The notes beneath the pieces are model-generated. The model searched no databases. It had not been told where the DNA came from and worked only from the letters and a program-made list of their open reading frames with translations. 64,000 bases of DNA, from the NCBI GenBank assembly GCA_965203835.1, contig OZ241919.1, positions 4,030,001 to 4,094,000 on the forward strand, read 5' to 3'. The stretch comes from CBDCFV01 sp965203835. GTDB taxonomy: Bacteria > Chloroflexota > Dehalococcoidia > Lucifugimonadales > UBA3495. Position numbers and translations under genes: made by a program. The stretch's first letter is position 1, and every line of letters starts with the position of its first letter. Below, in pieces: positions 9,369 to 18,116 of this stretch.

Positions 9369-10160
9369 GTGTTGAAGCAACGGGTCTATGAAATCGTCGA
9401 GGTGGCCGGACCCGGAGACCGGCTCAGCCGAGCCTTCGACATTTTCCTGATTTCGCTGATCACGCTCAATGTGCTGGCGCTCATACTCAGCACGGTGGAA
9501 GACATCCACCGACTTGCGCCCGGTCTGTTCCGCTGGTTCGAAGTTGTATCCTTGGTCTTCTACGCAGCGGAGTACTTGTTGCGGGTCTGGTCGTGCACAG
9601 CCGACACACGTTACGCGTCACCGGTTAGCGGCAGGTTGAAGTTCATTGTTTCCCCGATCGCGCTGATTGACTTGCTGGTGATTCTGCCCCTTTTTATCGT
9701 CCCTCTTTTCCACATTTATGATGCCGATCTGAGGTTTTTGCGAGCGTTTCGCTTGGTGGCGCGTGCATCACGTCTTACCCGTTACTCCATTGGTCTGTGG
9801 AATCTCGGCGCGGCGGTGGGAGCCAGGAAGAACGAACTGCTCACAGTGGTTGGGGTGTTGGCGGTGCTCTTGGTATTGGCGTCGTCCATGATGTTCTACG
9901 CGGAGAAAGACGCTCAACCGGACAAGTTCTCCAGCATACCTGCGACTATGTGGTGGAGCATCATTACGCTTACCACCGTCGGGTACGGCGACGTTGCTCC
10001 CGTCACTTCCTTTGGTCGGTTGATAGCGGGAGGTATCGCCATTCTGGGTATAGGCCTCTTTGCATTGCCTGCGGGTATTCTTGGATCCAGCTTTCTGGAG
10101 CAGATAGAAAGGCGGCGCGCCCCGGCAGTTTGCCCCCATTGCGCCCGGGAAATTCGATAG
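9369..10160 (+). CDS. Voltage-gated-type potassium channel
   Basis: This 263-residue protein has six hydrophobic segments in the arrangement of a Kv-like VGIC subunit. The S4-like helix contains spaced arginines (RFLRAFRLVARASRLTRY, residues ~118-135). The pore loop carries the K+ filter TTVGYGD near residue 206. The C terminus has an S6 helix with a glycine hinge (GIGLFALPAGILG) and a short cysteine pair (CPHC) at the end. It should form a tetrameric K+ channel in the cytoplasmic membrane. The start is a GTG without a clear Shine-Dalgarno site. Confidence 0.85.
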   Translation: MLKQRVYEIVEVAGPGDRLSRAFDIFLISLITLNVLALILSTVEDIHRLAPGLFRWFEVVSLVFYAAEYLLRVWSCTADTRYASPVSGRLKFIVSPIALIDLLVILPLFIVPLFHIYDADLRFLRAFRLVARASRLTRYSIGLWNLGAAVGARKNELLTVVGVLAVLLVLASSMMFYAEKDAQPDKFSSIPATMWWSIITLTTVGYGDVAPVTSFGRLIAGGIAILGIGLFALPAGILGSSFLEQIERRRAPAVCPHCAREIR

Positions 10161-10295
10161 ACAAGTCTTCCTGTCTGCCTGAGGTTCCCCGGTTTCAAAG
10201 CCCCATCCTCCAGTCTGGACGCCGGCGATTTCGGGGCCGCCCAGGCGGTGTGATAGAATTTCGATTAACGCCAACCCGTGTCAAGGAGTCGCGAT

Positions 10296-12200
10296 ATGGT
10301 TCAACAGGGACAGATAGACCACCTCCTTCAAGAAACGGGAGAGATCGCTCCCCCAGCCGCCTTGGTGCGGCAGGCATTTCTTCAAGACTATGATGGCGCC
10401 TACCGTGACTCCATGGAATCGCCCGAGGGGTTCTGGGAGAGCGTGGCATCGGAGTTGGTGTGGTCCCGCAAGTGGGACAGTGTGTTCGAATGGGACTATC
10501 CCACCTTCAAGTGGTTCCTGGGGGCCAAGTGCAACATAACCACCAACTGCCTCGACCGGCACTTGACCAACGGCAACAAGAACAAAGCCGCGTTTATCTG
10601 GCTGGGAGAGGACGGCTCCGAGAGGGTGTTCACCTACGGGCGGTTGTCCCAACTGGTGAACCGGATGGCCAATGGGCTGCGCTCGTTGGGCGTGGGCAAA
10701 GGGGACCGGGTCATCGTATACATGCCCCTGACGCCTGAGGGAATAATCACCATGCTGGCTTGCGCCCGTATTGGTGCGGTCCACAGCGTCGTATACGCCG
10801 GCTTCAGTGTTGGTTCCCTGAGAGACCGCATCCTGGACGCCCAAGCCAAGGTCGTAATCACCGCCGATGTTGGCTACCGGCGCGGCAACGAGGTGGACCT
10901 GCAGGGTATCACGGAGCGTGCGGTGGAAGGCTTGGACTTGGTCGAGCACGTGGTCCTGTGGCGGCGTAAGCCGACCGATGCGCCATTGGGCCCCAAACAG
11001 GTGGACTTCGAGCAGTTGTTGGCCGAGGGCGCAGTCGACTGCCCGGCTGAGGAAATGGACTCTGAAGACCCGCTGTATATCCTGTACACCAGCGGCACCA
11101 CCGGCAAGCCCAAGGGGGTTCAGCACGTCCATGGCGGGTACATGGTTGGCACCTATTACCACTTCAAGGCATTCTGGGATGTGAAGGACGATGACGTCTT
11201 CTGGTGCATGTCCGACATCGGTTGGGTGGTCGGCCACAGCTACATCGTATACGCGCCGCTGATTGCCGGCGCCACGACCGTGTTCCGAGAGGGGGCCATA
11301 GATTATCCTCATCCCGGCGTTTTTTACGAGACCATCGAGAACTATGGGGTGAACGTAATCTTTACCGCGCCAACTGCGTTGAGAATGTTGATGCGCTACG
11401 GTGAGGAATACCCCCGGAAATACGATTTGAGGTCCCTGCGGTTCCTGACCTGCGCCGGCGAGCCGCTGAACCCTGAGGCTCTCCGATGGAGCTATGAGCA
11501 TATCTGCGGCAGCGGCGAATGGGGTCATATTGTGGACAACTGGTGGCAGACCGAAACCGGCGGTCCCTGCCTGGGCACCATGGCCACAATGAACGTGAAG
11601 CCCGGGAGGGTTGGCCGCCCATTGCCCGGGGCAGAAATGGACATCGTTGACCGTGAAGGCCAGCCAATTACCGAGCCTGACAAGGGCGGGCTGCTGGTCA
11701 TCAAGCGTCCCTTCCCCCACTTCTTCCGTACCGTTTACGGCGACCTGGACCGCTACGCCGAAAACTGGAACACCATACCCGGGGTTTACTTCACAGGCGA
11801 CGTGGCCCTGCGGGATGCTGACGGCTACTACATGGTGGTCGGCCGTGCAGACGACGTTCTCAACGTGGCCGGACATCGTATAGGCTCCGCCGAGGTGGAA
11901 AGCGCCCTTGTGTCCCATCCTGCGGTTGCGGAGGCGGCGGTCATTGGCAAGCCTGACGAGTTGCGCGGAGAAACGATAAAAGGCTTCGTTACGCTGAGGG
12001 TCGGCAACGAGCCTTCTGAGCAGATGGTCGAGACCTTGAGATTGCACGTAAGGAACGAGCTGGGGCCCATCGCCGTTCCCGCTGAACTGGAGTTTACCCC
12101 AACTCTTCCGAAGACCCGCTCCGGCAAGATCATGCGCCGCCTGCTCAAGGCGCAGGAACTGGGCTTGGACCCGGGTGACATAACTACCCTGGAAGAATAG
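10296..12200 (+). CDS. acs: Acetyl-CoA synthetase (AMP-forming) family
   Basis: This 634-residue ANL enzyme activates acetate or another short acid to its CoA thioester via an acyl-adenylate. It shows the P-loop YTSGTTGKPKGV near residue 263, the WWQTETGG motif near 418, the hinge region TGDVALRDADGYYMVVGRADDVLNVAGHRIG and the C-terminal TRSGKIMRR with the acetylatable catalytic lysine. The length is close to that of typical Acs (about 650). ATG 10296 is preferred over GTG 10278 because AAGGAG lies seven bases upstream of it. The gene is monocistronic apart from the Uma2 gene 34 bases downstream. Propionate or other short acids remain possible substrates. Confidence 0.88.
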   Translation: MVQQGQIDHLLQETGEIAPPAALVRQAFLQDYDGAYRDSMESPEGFWESVASELVWSRKWDSVFEWDYPTFKWFLGAKCNITTNCLDRHLTNGNKNKAAFIWLGEDGSERVFTYGRLSQLVNRMANGLRSLGVGKGDRVIVYMPLTPEGIITMLACARIGAVHSVVYAGFSVGSLRDRILDAQAKVVITADVGYRRGNEVDLQGITERAVEGLDLVEHVVLWRRKPTDAPLGPKQVDFEQLLAEGAVDCPAEEMDSEDPLYILYTSGTTGKPKGVQHVHGGYMVGTYYHFKAFWDVKDDDVFWCMSDIGWVVGHSYIVYAPLIAGATTVFREGAIDYPHPGVFYETIENYGVNVIFTAPTALRMLMRYGEEYPRKYDLRSLRFLTCAGEPLNPEALRWSYEHICGSGEWGHIVDNWWQTETGGPCLGTMATMNVKPGRVGRPLPGAEMDIVDREGQPITEPDKGGLLVIKRPFPHFFRTVYGDLDRYAENWNTIPGVYFTGDVALRDADGYYMVVGRADDVLNVAGHRIGSAEVESALVSHPAVAEAAVIGKPDELRGETIKGFVTLRVGNEPSEQMVETLRLHVRNELGPIAVPAELEFTPTLPKTRSGKIMRRLLKAQELGLDPGDITTLEE

Positions 12201-12234
12201 CCAGGCCGGCTTGCAATGCCGGGCGAGGTAGTAC

Positions 12235-13008
12235 GTGGAAGCCAAGTCTAAGGTAACCGAAGTCAGCCGGTACAAGTTCAGGGTCGACCAATATTACAAG
12301 ATGAGAGAGGTCGGCATCCTGCCCATGGAGCGTGGGGTAGAATTGCTTGACGGCATCGTGTGGGACCCGTCCCCATTGGTCAGAAATCGCTGTCATCCAG
12401 CCCTGAAAGGGGGCATCACTCGCTTTTTGAACGAACTGGCGGGCTTGCCGGAAGAGCTTGACGCCCAGATTCACAAGTATACTGCCGACGAGTACCAGGA
12501 AATGGGGAAGGCGGGCATCCTGACGGAAGACGAACGGGTGGAGTTGATAGATGGGGAGATTGTCCTGATGCCGCCGATGTTGGACCCTCACGCGTTTGCG
12601 ATTAGCCGGTTGATCGTCCTCTTCGGTGGTCTTTTCACGGAGAAGCGGGCGACCCCATGGGTACAATGCCCTATTCGTGCCTCATATAATGGGCGACCCG
12701 AACCTGACTTAGCCCTCTTGCGGCCGGACCTTCGCTTGGATAGACTCCCCAGTCCCCAAGACGTGCTGTTGGTTGTGGAAGTTTCCGATTCCACACTGCG
12801 TTCCGACCGTAACGTAAAGGCGCCTCTCTATGCCCTTGATGGAATCCCGGAAATGTGGCTGGTCAACCTGCAGGAGGACGTCATAGAGGTTTACCGCAAC
12901 CCGGAAGATGGCTTGTATTTGGACGTTACGCTACTGCGGCGTGGCGACAGTATTTCCCCATCGGCGTTCCCCGACGTGGTGTTGGGAGTAGCGGATATTC
13001 TGGGCTGA
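12235..13008 (+). CDS. Uma2/DUF820 family endonuclease-like protein with duplicated N-terminal segment
   Basis: The C-terminal two thirds of this 257-residue protein match Uma2/DUF820 PD-(D/E)XK-fold proteins: YTADEYQEMGKAGIL, VELIDGEIVLM, PEPDLALL, and VLLVVEVSDSTLRSDRNVKAPLYA with the D...ExS...K nuclease triad. Residues 12-46 (YKFRVDQYYKMREVGILP...VELLDGIVWDPSP) repeat the same motif found at residues ~81-115, so the N-terminal arm is duplicated. DUF820 genes are abundant in bacteria but their role is unclear. Start is GTG with GAGG upstream. It is convergent with the metal ABC permease gene. Confidence 0.75.
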   Translation: MEAKSKVTEVSRYKFRVDQYYKMREVGILPMERGVELLDGIVWDPSPLVRNRCHPALKGGITRFLNELAGLPEELDAQIHKYTADEYQEMGKAGILTEDERVELIDGEIVLMPPMLDPHAFAISRLIVLFGGLFTEKRATPWVQCPIRASYNGRPEPDLALLRPDLRLDRLPSPQDVLLVVEVSDSTLRSDRNVKAPLYALDGIPEMWLVNLQEDVIEVYRNPEDGLYLDVTLLRRGDSISPSAFPDVVLGVADILG

Positions 13009-13014
13009 AGCCTG

Positions 13015-13893
13015 TCATGCCCTCTGGCGTTGCAGAAGCCTCGCAGGCCTTTGTTTCCAACCAAGGGCCAGCACGAAGAATGTGGTTGCCATCAGCGCCA
13101 TCAATGGCCCGGACGGCAGGTTGAAGTGGAACGAAATGTAAAGGCCGGTTATCGCCGAGGCGGACCCGAACAAAGCCCCGGCAACCATGGCGGCCGGGAA
13201 ACTACGCGTCAACAGCGATGCCGTTGCTGCCGGAGTGATCAGCATCGAAATCACAAGCACTATTCCCACTGCCTGTAGCGCAAGGACAACTACTACGGCC
13301 AGCAGGCCCAGCAGGATATACTCCAGCTTTTCGGTGGGCAAACCGATTACCGATGCCCCCAGCGGGTCGAAATTGGTGAAAACGAGTTCCTTGTGCAGGA
13401 AGAATAACACCACCAGAACCCCTGCGGCCAATCCCAGCGTGACCAGCATTTCCTGGTGGGATACCCCCAGCACATTGCCCAACAGCACATCATCCAGCGT
13501 CACCGGCAGCCCTTTGGCCGCGGTCAACATAACGAGTCCCAAGGCAAACATTCCCGCGAACAGTATGCCCACCGACGTGTCTTCGCTGACCCCTACCCGG
13601 CGTATGAGATAACCGCTGAGCACCGCCATGACCAAGGCCGCCGGCAGGGCCCCTATGAGTTGGATCCCGCTCATGTCGGCGCCGGCGCCGACCATGGCTG
13701 CGATTATGACCGCCAGGACCAGTCCCGGCAGGACTCCGTGGGCCAGCCCGTCTCCCATGAACCCAAGCCCGCGAACCACCACGTAGGCGCCCAGAACGGG
13801 GCACATAATCCCTACCAGGACGGACACTATGAGCGCGCGAAGCATGAAGGGATACTGGAACGGCCCTATCAGCGCTTCAGTTATGATGTCCAT
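13015..13893 (-). CDS. Zinc/manganese ABC transporter permease (ZnuB/AztB-like)
   Basis: This 292-residue ABC-3 family permease has eight or more hydrophobic segments. It contains VVVRGLGFMGDGLAHGVLPGLVLA, the family's conserved segment facing the ATPase and ion path, and ends in a Lys/Arg-rich tail. It should form the dimeric membrane channel importing Zn2+ or Mn2+. ATG 13893 has GGAG six bases upstream; an in-frame ATG at 13914 also exists. Either start overlaps the ATPase gene, so the two are translationally coupled in one operon with the binding protein. Confidence 0.88.
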   Translation of the reverse strand: MDIITEALIGPFQYPFMLRALIVSVLVGIMCPVLGAYVVVRGLGFMGDGLAHGVLPGLVLAVIIAAMVGAGADMSGIQLIGALPAALVMAVLSGYLIRRVGVSEDTSVGILFAGMFALGLVMLTAAKGLPVTLDDVLLGNVLGVSHQEMLVTLGLAAGVLVVLFFLHKELVFTNFDPLGASVIGLPTEKLEYILLGLLAVVVVLALQAVGIVLVISMLITPAATASLLTRSFPAAMVAGALFGSASAITGLYISFHFNLPSGPLMALMATTFFVLALGWKQRPARLLQRQRA

Positions 13894-14659
13894 GGTCGTC
13901 TCCAGCCAGCCCATGACCGTGACCCGGAATAGCGCCGAAGGGGCCGTACATTTCGGTCAGGACCTCCGTCGTCAACACGTCCTGCGGAGCGCCGCACGCG
14001 CATACATAGCAATTGAGGCACAGGCATTCGTCGCAATAGTGGGCTAAGTGGTTGATATCATGAGAGGACATCAGGATCGTGTGGCCTTGATCACGAAGTT
14101 CTGTCAGCACCGACACCAGTTCTTCCTGCGAGGCGATGTCTACGCCGCTGAAAGCCTCGTCCAGCAGCAGAATGTCTGCCCCCTGGGCCAAGGCTCGTGC
14201 AACAAAGACCCGCTGTCTTTGACCTCCAGATAACTCTCCCACCAAGGAACTACGCCGGTCCCACATGCCGACCTGCCGGAGTGCATCCTCCGCCAAGGCC
14301 CGGTCCACCCGTCCCGCTCGCCGGAACCAGCCGATCCTGTGCGTCCGCCCCAGCATCACTACATCCCAGGCAGTCATGGGAAGGCGCCAGTTGACACGTT
14401 CGTACTGGGGCACATAAGCAACAAGCCCCCGTGCATCCCTGACCGACTGCCCGTGGATTAGCACACGTCCTTGGGTGGCGGGCAGCAGGGACACTATCAC
14501 GTTAAAAAGGGTGCTCTTGCCCGCGCCGTTGGGCCCGACTACTCCCATGAGACAGCCGGGCCCGGCTGTGAAGGATACTTGGTCCAGGACCCGGACGCCT
14601 CCCCGCTCCACCGTCAGGTCCTCGGCGGCCAGAGGCGGAGGTGGTGAAATAGTTGTCAT
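13877..14659 (-). CDS. Metal ABC transporter ATP-binding protein (ZnuC/AztA-like)
   Basis: This 260-residue ABC ATPase has Walker A GPNGAGKST (residues ~40-48), a Q-loop near VPQYERV, the signature LSGGQRQR, Walker B ILLLDEAFSGVD and the H-loop SSHD. A Cys-rich segment (CDECLCLNCYVCACGAP) and a His/Asp tail ending GHGHGLAGDDHGHHN are extra and could bind metal in the cytoplasm. It begins two bases after the binding-protein stop and overlaps the permease start, so the three form one operon. Confidence 0.9.
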   Translation of the reverse strand: MTTISPPPPLAAEDLTVERGGVRVLDQVSFTAGPGCLMGVVGPNGAGKSTLFNVIVSLLPATQGRVLIHGQSVRDARGLVAYVPQYERVNWRLPMTAWDVVMLGRTHRIGWFRRAGRVDRALAEDALRQVGMWDRRSSLVGELSGGQRQRVFVARALAQGADILLLDEAFSGVDIASQEELVSVLTELRDQGHTILMSSHDINHLAHYCDECLCLNCYVCACGAPQDVLTTEVLTEMYGPFGAIPGHGHGLAGDDHGHHN

Positions 14660-14661
14660 GC

Positions 14662-17109
14662 TTATTGCAGGGCCTCCACGATCACATTGACGTTGTATCG
14701 CATCAAATCAATGTAGGTCCCGGCGTCTCCTCCCGGCTCTCCCAGAGACCCGGTATACAAGCCACCTATAAGGGTCGCCCCGGTTTGTTCAGCCACCCGC
14801 TGCCCAAGCCGGTCGCTGTGCGATTTCTCAGCGAACACGGCCGGGGCTCCTGCGTGTTCTATGGTCTCGATCAGTTCCGCCAGTTCCTTCGCCGTGGGCT
14901 CTGTTTCGGTAGAAATCGGGAAAATGGCGCCGACGACTTCAAAGTCATACCTTTTGGCAAAGTATTGAAAGCTGTCATGTGACGTGACCAGCAGCCTGCG
15001 CTCATGCGGCAGCGTTGCTACCTTCTCTTCGATCCATGCGTGCAGCTCGTCTAATGCGTTACTGTAATCGGCGGCGTTTTCGCGGTATGAGGCCTGTCCT
15101 TCAGGATCAATGGTCGAGAGCTGTGCGGCAATGCTATTGACCGCCTGCTTCACCCTGAGCGGGTCGAACCAGAAGTGGGGGTCGAGTTCGCCGTGCCCAT
15201 GTCCGTCATCCTCTCCTTCTTCGTGCCCGTGCTCTTCGTGCCCTTCGCTTTCGCCCAGCACTCCTACAAAGGCGATCTTGGTTGGCGCCCCGTCAACTTC
15301 CCACTCTTCAACGACTTCGAGGTCGTGGTCGTCGAGTTGGAGCACTTTGCCGCCCACCGAGTCGGTAACGAATACCGCTCCCACGGCTGTAGCGATGTGA
15401 GGACGGGCCCAGAAACCCGTCTCGACGGGAGTAGTCAGGAAGCCGGAGGCGGACGCCAGCAGGTCCAGGTCGTGGGCCTCGTACATCCGCAGTTCTCCAT
15501 CGCTCATCACCACGAATAGTGTTTCCCCGTCGTAATTAAAGGCGACCTGGATGGGGCGCAACTCCTCAGTAGCGGGGATCAACTGTTCCATGCTGCCCTC
15601 TTCCGGGTCTACCACGTACAGCCCCACCGCCGAACCCAAGGCAAAGAAGTGGTCCAGACCGGGATAGCCCCAGACAGAGGTCAAACGGAAGTCTTCGGGT
15701 TCTCCGTCCGGAGCCGGGACAAAGACGTGCCCATATTCACCGTCATGGGCCTCCATCACTAAAGCGCCGCCGGTGCACCCGAAAGCGGCTTGATGCCCGT
15801 TGCTGGCATCGCCATGGAGATCAGGACAACCTTCTGCGCTGTACAGGATGTTGCCCTCCAGATCGCGGATGTCGGCGCCGATGGGCCGCCTGGCGTCGGG
15901 GTTGGCCGGGTAATCCGGATGCTTGATGCTGGTGGCAAACAGGTCGTCCTCCAGCGGCACCGCTGCTCCGTGCTGAGGTCCTACGTTGAACCGTGGAGGA
16001 ACGTAGTCGCCGCCCTCCTCCTCCAGTTCGTGCTCGTTAATCAGCACTACGTCGCCTGAACCGTCGTAGAATATTGTCGCCCATTCTACGCCCACGTAGA
16101 GATGCACCGGGCGGTCCCCCGCCAGGTCAAGCCCCATCCGGCGCGGTGGGGCTTCCACCAGATCGAAGTGGTCGCCGTGGCCCTCCAGGAAGATGCCCCC
16201 GTCGATCACGTGGACGTTGTCGGCGTCACTGGACACGGCTATGGCGAAGCGTCCGCTCTTGGTCGCGTAGATGCGTCCTGCCCTTGCTCCCAAGTCGAAC
16301 GCGTTTTGTTCCACATCGCCGTGTTCCAAGTCGATGACCGACATCGCGCCGGTTTCACCGTCACCGATGAGCAACCGGCCGAGAATTTCTTCCATCTCCT
16401 CTTCTTCATCGTGGTGTTCGAAGATTTCCTCGAAATCTATTGGGTCCACCCCGTCGCCCAAGGCGATGATTTTCTCAGGGTCGCCGGCAGCGTTGTGGAT
16501 CAATTCTTCCAACCAGCCTGCTTCCAGAGACAGGCCCACGCTCAACACCAACCCTGCGTCCGCGACCTGTGCTACGTCACGGGCGCCGGGTTGGAAAGTG
16601 TGAGGGTCGGCATTAGGAGGCAGCAATGAGGCTACGCTTACCCTGTCCTGTCCCACTGCCTGTGCCCAGTCCGCGAGAATATTGGTGGTAGTGACTACAT
16701 CGAGGGGAGAAAAGGGCGGGGCGGATGTCTTTGGTTCGGTAGCCGGGGTAGCAGCCGCCCTTGACTCGACGGCCGGTGCGGTGGTGGGAGCAGACGATTC
16801 CACAGGCGCCTTGGTCTGCTGGCTAGTAGCGGAGGAATCGGCCTTTGCTGTCATTGATTCGGCATCTTTGGAGGAATCGGCCTTTGCTGTCATTGATTCG
16901 GCATCTTTGGAGGAATCAGCCTTTGCCGTCATTGATTCGGTAGCTTTGGGTTGCTCACTGGAAGCAGAAGCATCTACCTCTACGGTAGGGGATTGCGTAG
17001 GTGCCGGCTGTTGGCTCGCAGGCTCGGGCTCGGAGCCACATGCGACGAACAACATGAGACCTGCGACCAGCATAAGTACCGGGGTCACCTTCCGTAACAA
17101 GGACCACAT
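14662..17109 (-). CDS. Zinc-binding lipoprotein (ZnuA/AztC-type SBP) with an inserted AztD-like beta-propeller
   Basis: At 815 residues this is more than twice the usual size of a cluster A-I metal-binding protein. The signal peptide ends in LFVAC (lipid-modified Cys24). A Ser/Thr/Ala linker follows, with three 13-residue repeats (ESMTAKADSSKDA). The first SBP part covers residues ~137-232, with DPHTFQP supplying metal ligand His170. From ~245 to ~618 comes a beta-propeller-like region resembling AztD, the periplasmic zinc chaperone of aztABCD operons. It contains HGDHFD and a CPDLHGDAS...FGCTGGALV pair (Cys428/Cys445, possible disulfide). A His/Glu loop (residues 622-640) then leads back into the SBP: DPHFWFDP (His645), SHDSFQY (His711) and an Asp near 795. 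The propeller thus sits where ordinary ZnuA has its His-rich loop. It heads the operon. Confidence 0.82.
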   Translation of the reverse strand: MWSLLRKVTPVLMLVAGLMLFVACGSEPEPASQQPAPTQSPTVEVDASASSEQPKATESMTAKADSSKDAESMTAKADSSKDAESMTAKADSSATSQQTKAPVESSAPTTAPAVESRAAATPATEPKTSAPPFSPLDVVTTTNILADWAQAVGQDRVSVASLLPPNADPHTFQPGARDVAQVADAGLVLSVGLSLEAGWLEELIHNAAGDPEKIIALGDGVDPIDFEEIFEHHDEEEEMEEILGRLLIGDGETGAMSVIDLEHGDVEQNAFDLGARAGRIYATKSGRFAIAVSSDADNVHVIDGGIFLEGHGDHFDLVEAPPRRMGLDLAGDRPVHLYVGVEWATIFYDGSGDVVLINEHELEEEGGDYVPPRFNVGPQHGAAVPLEDDLFATSIKHPDYPANPDARRPIGADIRDLEGNILYSAEGCPDLHGDASNGHQAAFGCTGGALVMEAHDGEYGHVFVPAPDGEPEDFRLTSVWGYPGLDHFFALGSAVGLYVVDPEEGSMEQLIPATEELRPIQVAFNYDGETLFVVMSDGELRMYEAHDLDLLASASGFLTTPVETGFWARPHIATAVGAVFVTDSVGGKVLQLDDHDLEVVEEWEVDGAPTKIAFVGVLGESEGHEEHGHEEGEDDGHGHGELDPHFWFDPLRVKQAVNSIAAQLSTIDPEGQASYRENAADYSNALDELHAWIEEKVATLPHERRLLVTSHDSFQYFAKRYDFEVVGAIFPISTETEPTAKELAELIETIEHAGAPAVFAEKSHSDRLGQRVAEQTGATLIGGLYTGSLGEPGGDAGTYIDLMRYNVNVIVEALQ
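16831..16938 (-). repeat. Tandem 39-bp coding repeats in binding-protein linker
   Basis: Two full units and one shorter unit of a 39-bp repeat encode ESMTAKADSSKDA within the low-complexity linker after the lipoprotein anchor. The units are nearly identical in DNA, which suggests recent expansion and likely length variation between strains. Confidence 0.85.
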
Positions 17110-17122
17110 GCAGACATCTCCT

Positions 17123-17142
17123 CAGGCGGCGAAGCCGCCCTG
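17123..17142 (-). promoter_or_regulatory. 5'-UTR hairpin before the metal ABC operon
   Basis: GGCGGC/GCCGCC arms with a three-base loop, flanked by two further pairs, form a strong hairpin in the leader of the binding-protein mRNA, directly upstream of its GAGGAG ribosome binding site. It may limit translation or stabilise the mRNA. Confidence 0.45.
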
Positions 17143-17146
17143 CTTG

Positions 17147-17165
17147 TGAATATTATTGATATTCA
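17147..17165. promoter_or_regulatory. Perfect 19-bp dyad, candidate metalloregulator (Zur/Fur-type) operator
   Basis: The sequence TGAATAT-TATTG-ATATTCA is a perfect 7-5-7 inverted repeat, AT-rich in a GC-rich genome, 38 bases upstream of the binding-protein start. Position, size and symmetry fit a Fur-family (Zur or Mur) operator. No regulator gene lies in the window, so the assignment is inferred from context. Confidence 0.6.
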
Positions 17166-17400
17166 GTCTCAATATAAGCCATTAATTGACCGCCGTGGAA
17201 GGCGGCTGGGTTGGTGATACGATGTATCAGAAGCCAATTGGAAATTATAATGGCGTTGCTCAATTCTTGTCAAACAGGAGAACGAGGCTTAGAGAGGGGC
17301 AAAACTAACTTAGTTGCGTTTGAACTGTTGAAACCAGCGTGACTCGTCGGGCCATGTGGTATCGAATCTTGACATTGTATCTTTCCGATGCCAAGTCAAA

Positions 17401-17431
17401 GGGGGACGTGCGATTTGTGCGCACGTCCCCC
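17401..17431 (-). terminator. Intrinsic terminator after the 17467-17787 gene
   Basis: A perfect 12-bp stem (GGGGGACGTGCG/CGCACGTCCCCC) with a seven-base loop lies 36 bases past the stop of the minus-strand membrane-protein gene. In that direction it is followed by a short T run. The rest of 17166-17400 holds no recognisable gene. Confidence 0.65.
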
Positions 17432-17466
17432 TGCCCTAACACAGCAATTGATGTGGAGCAGATGCG

Positions 17467-17787
17467 TTACCGGAAAAGGGCCCGTGTACTGGCTATCGCA
17501 GCCCCAAAGGACGCCACCGCAACAGCAATGGGGCCCAACATGATAAGGGCATAAGCACCCATTCGGGCGGATATGAAAGTCACCTTATTCCCAACGGTCG
17601 GACTAACCGCGGCCTCCTGTGCTAATTCGTGGAGGGTTCTGTCCAAGATGTCTGGAACCACGTTCATCCATGACATTGAGAATATCAGCGTAACGGCGAT
17701 GGCCGCTAACCAAGGAACGAGTATTTTTTCCACAAATCGACTCCCGCCCCATGAATTAGCGACGGGAGGTAGTTGACGACCAACCAT
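17467..17787 (-). CDS. Small membrane protein of unknown function
   Basis: This 106-residue protein has two clear hydrophobic segments (ILVPWLAAIAVTLIFSMSW and MGAYALIMLGPIAVAVASF) separated by a polar stretch of about 45 residues. I do not recognise a family. ATG 17787 is taken as start, with a weak AGGG element upstream; the frame is open to 17826. A strong terminator follows, which supports its being a real transcription unit. Confidence 0.5.
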   Translation of the reverse strand: MVGRQLPPVANSWGGSRFVEKILVPWLAAIAVTLIFSMSWMNVVPDILDRTLHELAQEAAVSPTVGNKVTFISARMGAYALIMLGPIAVAVASFGAAIASTRALFR

Positions 17788-18116
17788 TAGAGAGTTACCC
17801 TGCTCCGCGTGTTGTTCGGGGGGCAACCCTCGTCGTTAGCCTCGGTGTCGTCACCACACGTCGCCGGGGCTCATATATTTTTGCCGGTACTGGTGTACAG
17901 GCGTACCGGCGGCCTGATTCCGGCATTCACTCCCACCCCCTAGTTCAGAGGTCGTTACCATGATATCACTAATCCCTTAGGCGCGCCGAATTATCCATGT
18001 CCTCCCTGACAGAGGTGCAAAACAATCCGCTGTCTCAAGGCAGAATTGGAATACCCATTGGGGACATGGCAATATTCAGGTACGAGTCGTGAGCGTATAC
18101 AAGTCACTGTCGTCGC

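Noticed and set aside
10281..12275. 664-codon open frame on the minus strand
   Set aside because: It is antisense to acetyl-CoA synthetase, has no family features and follows from codon bias.
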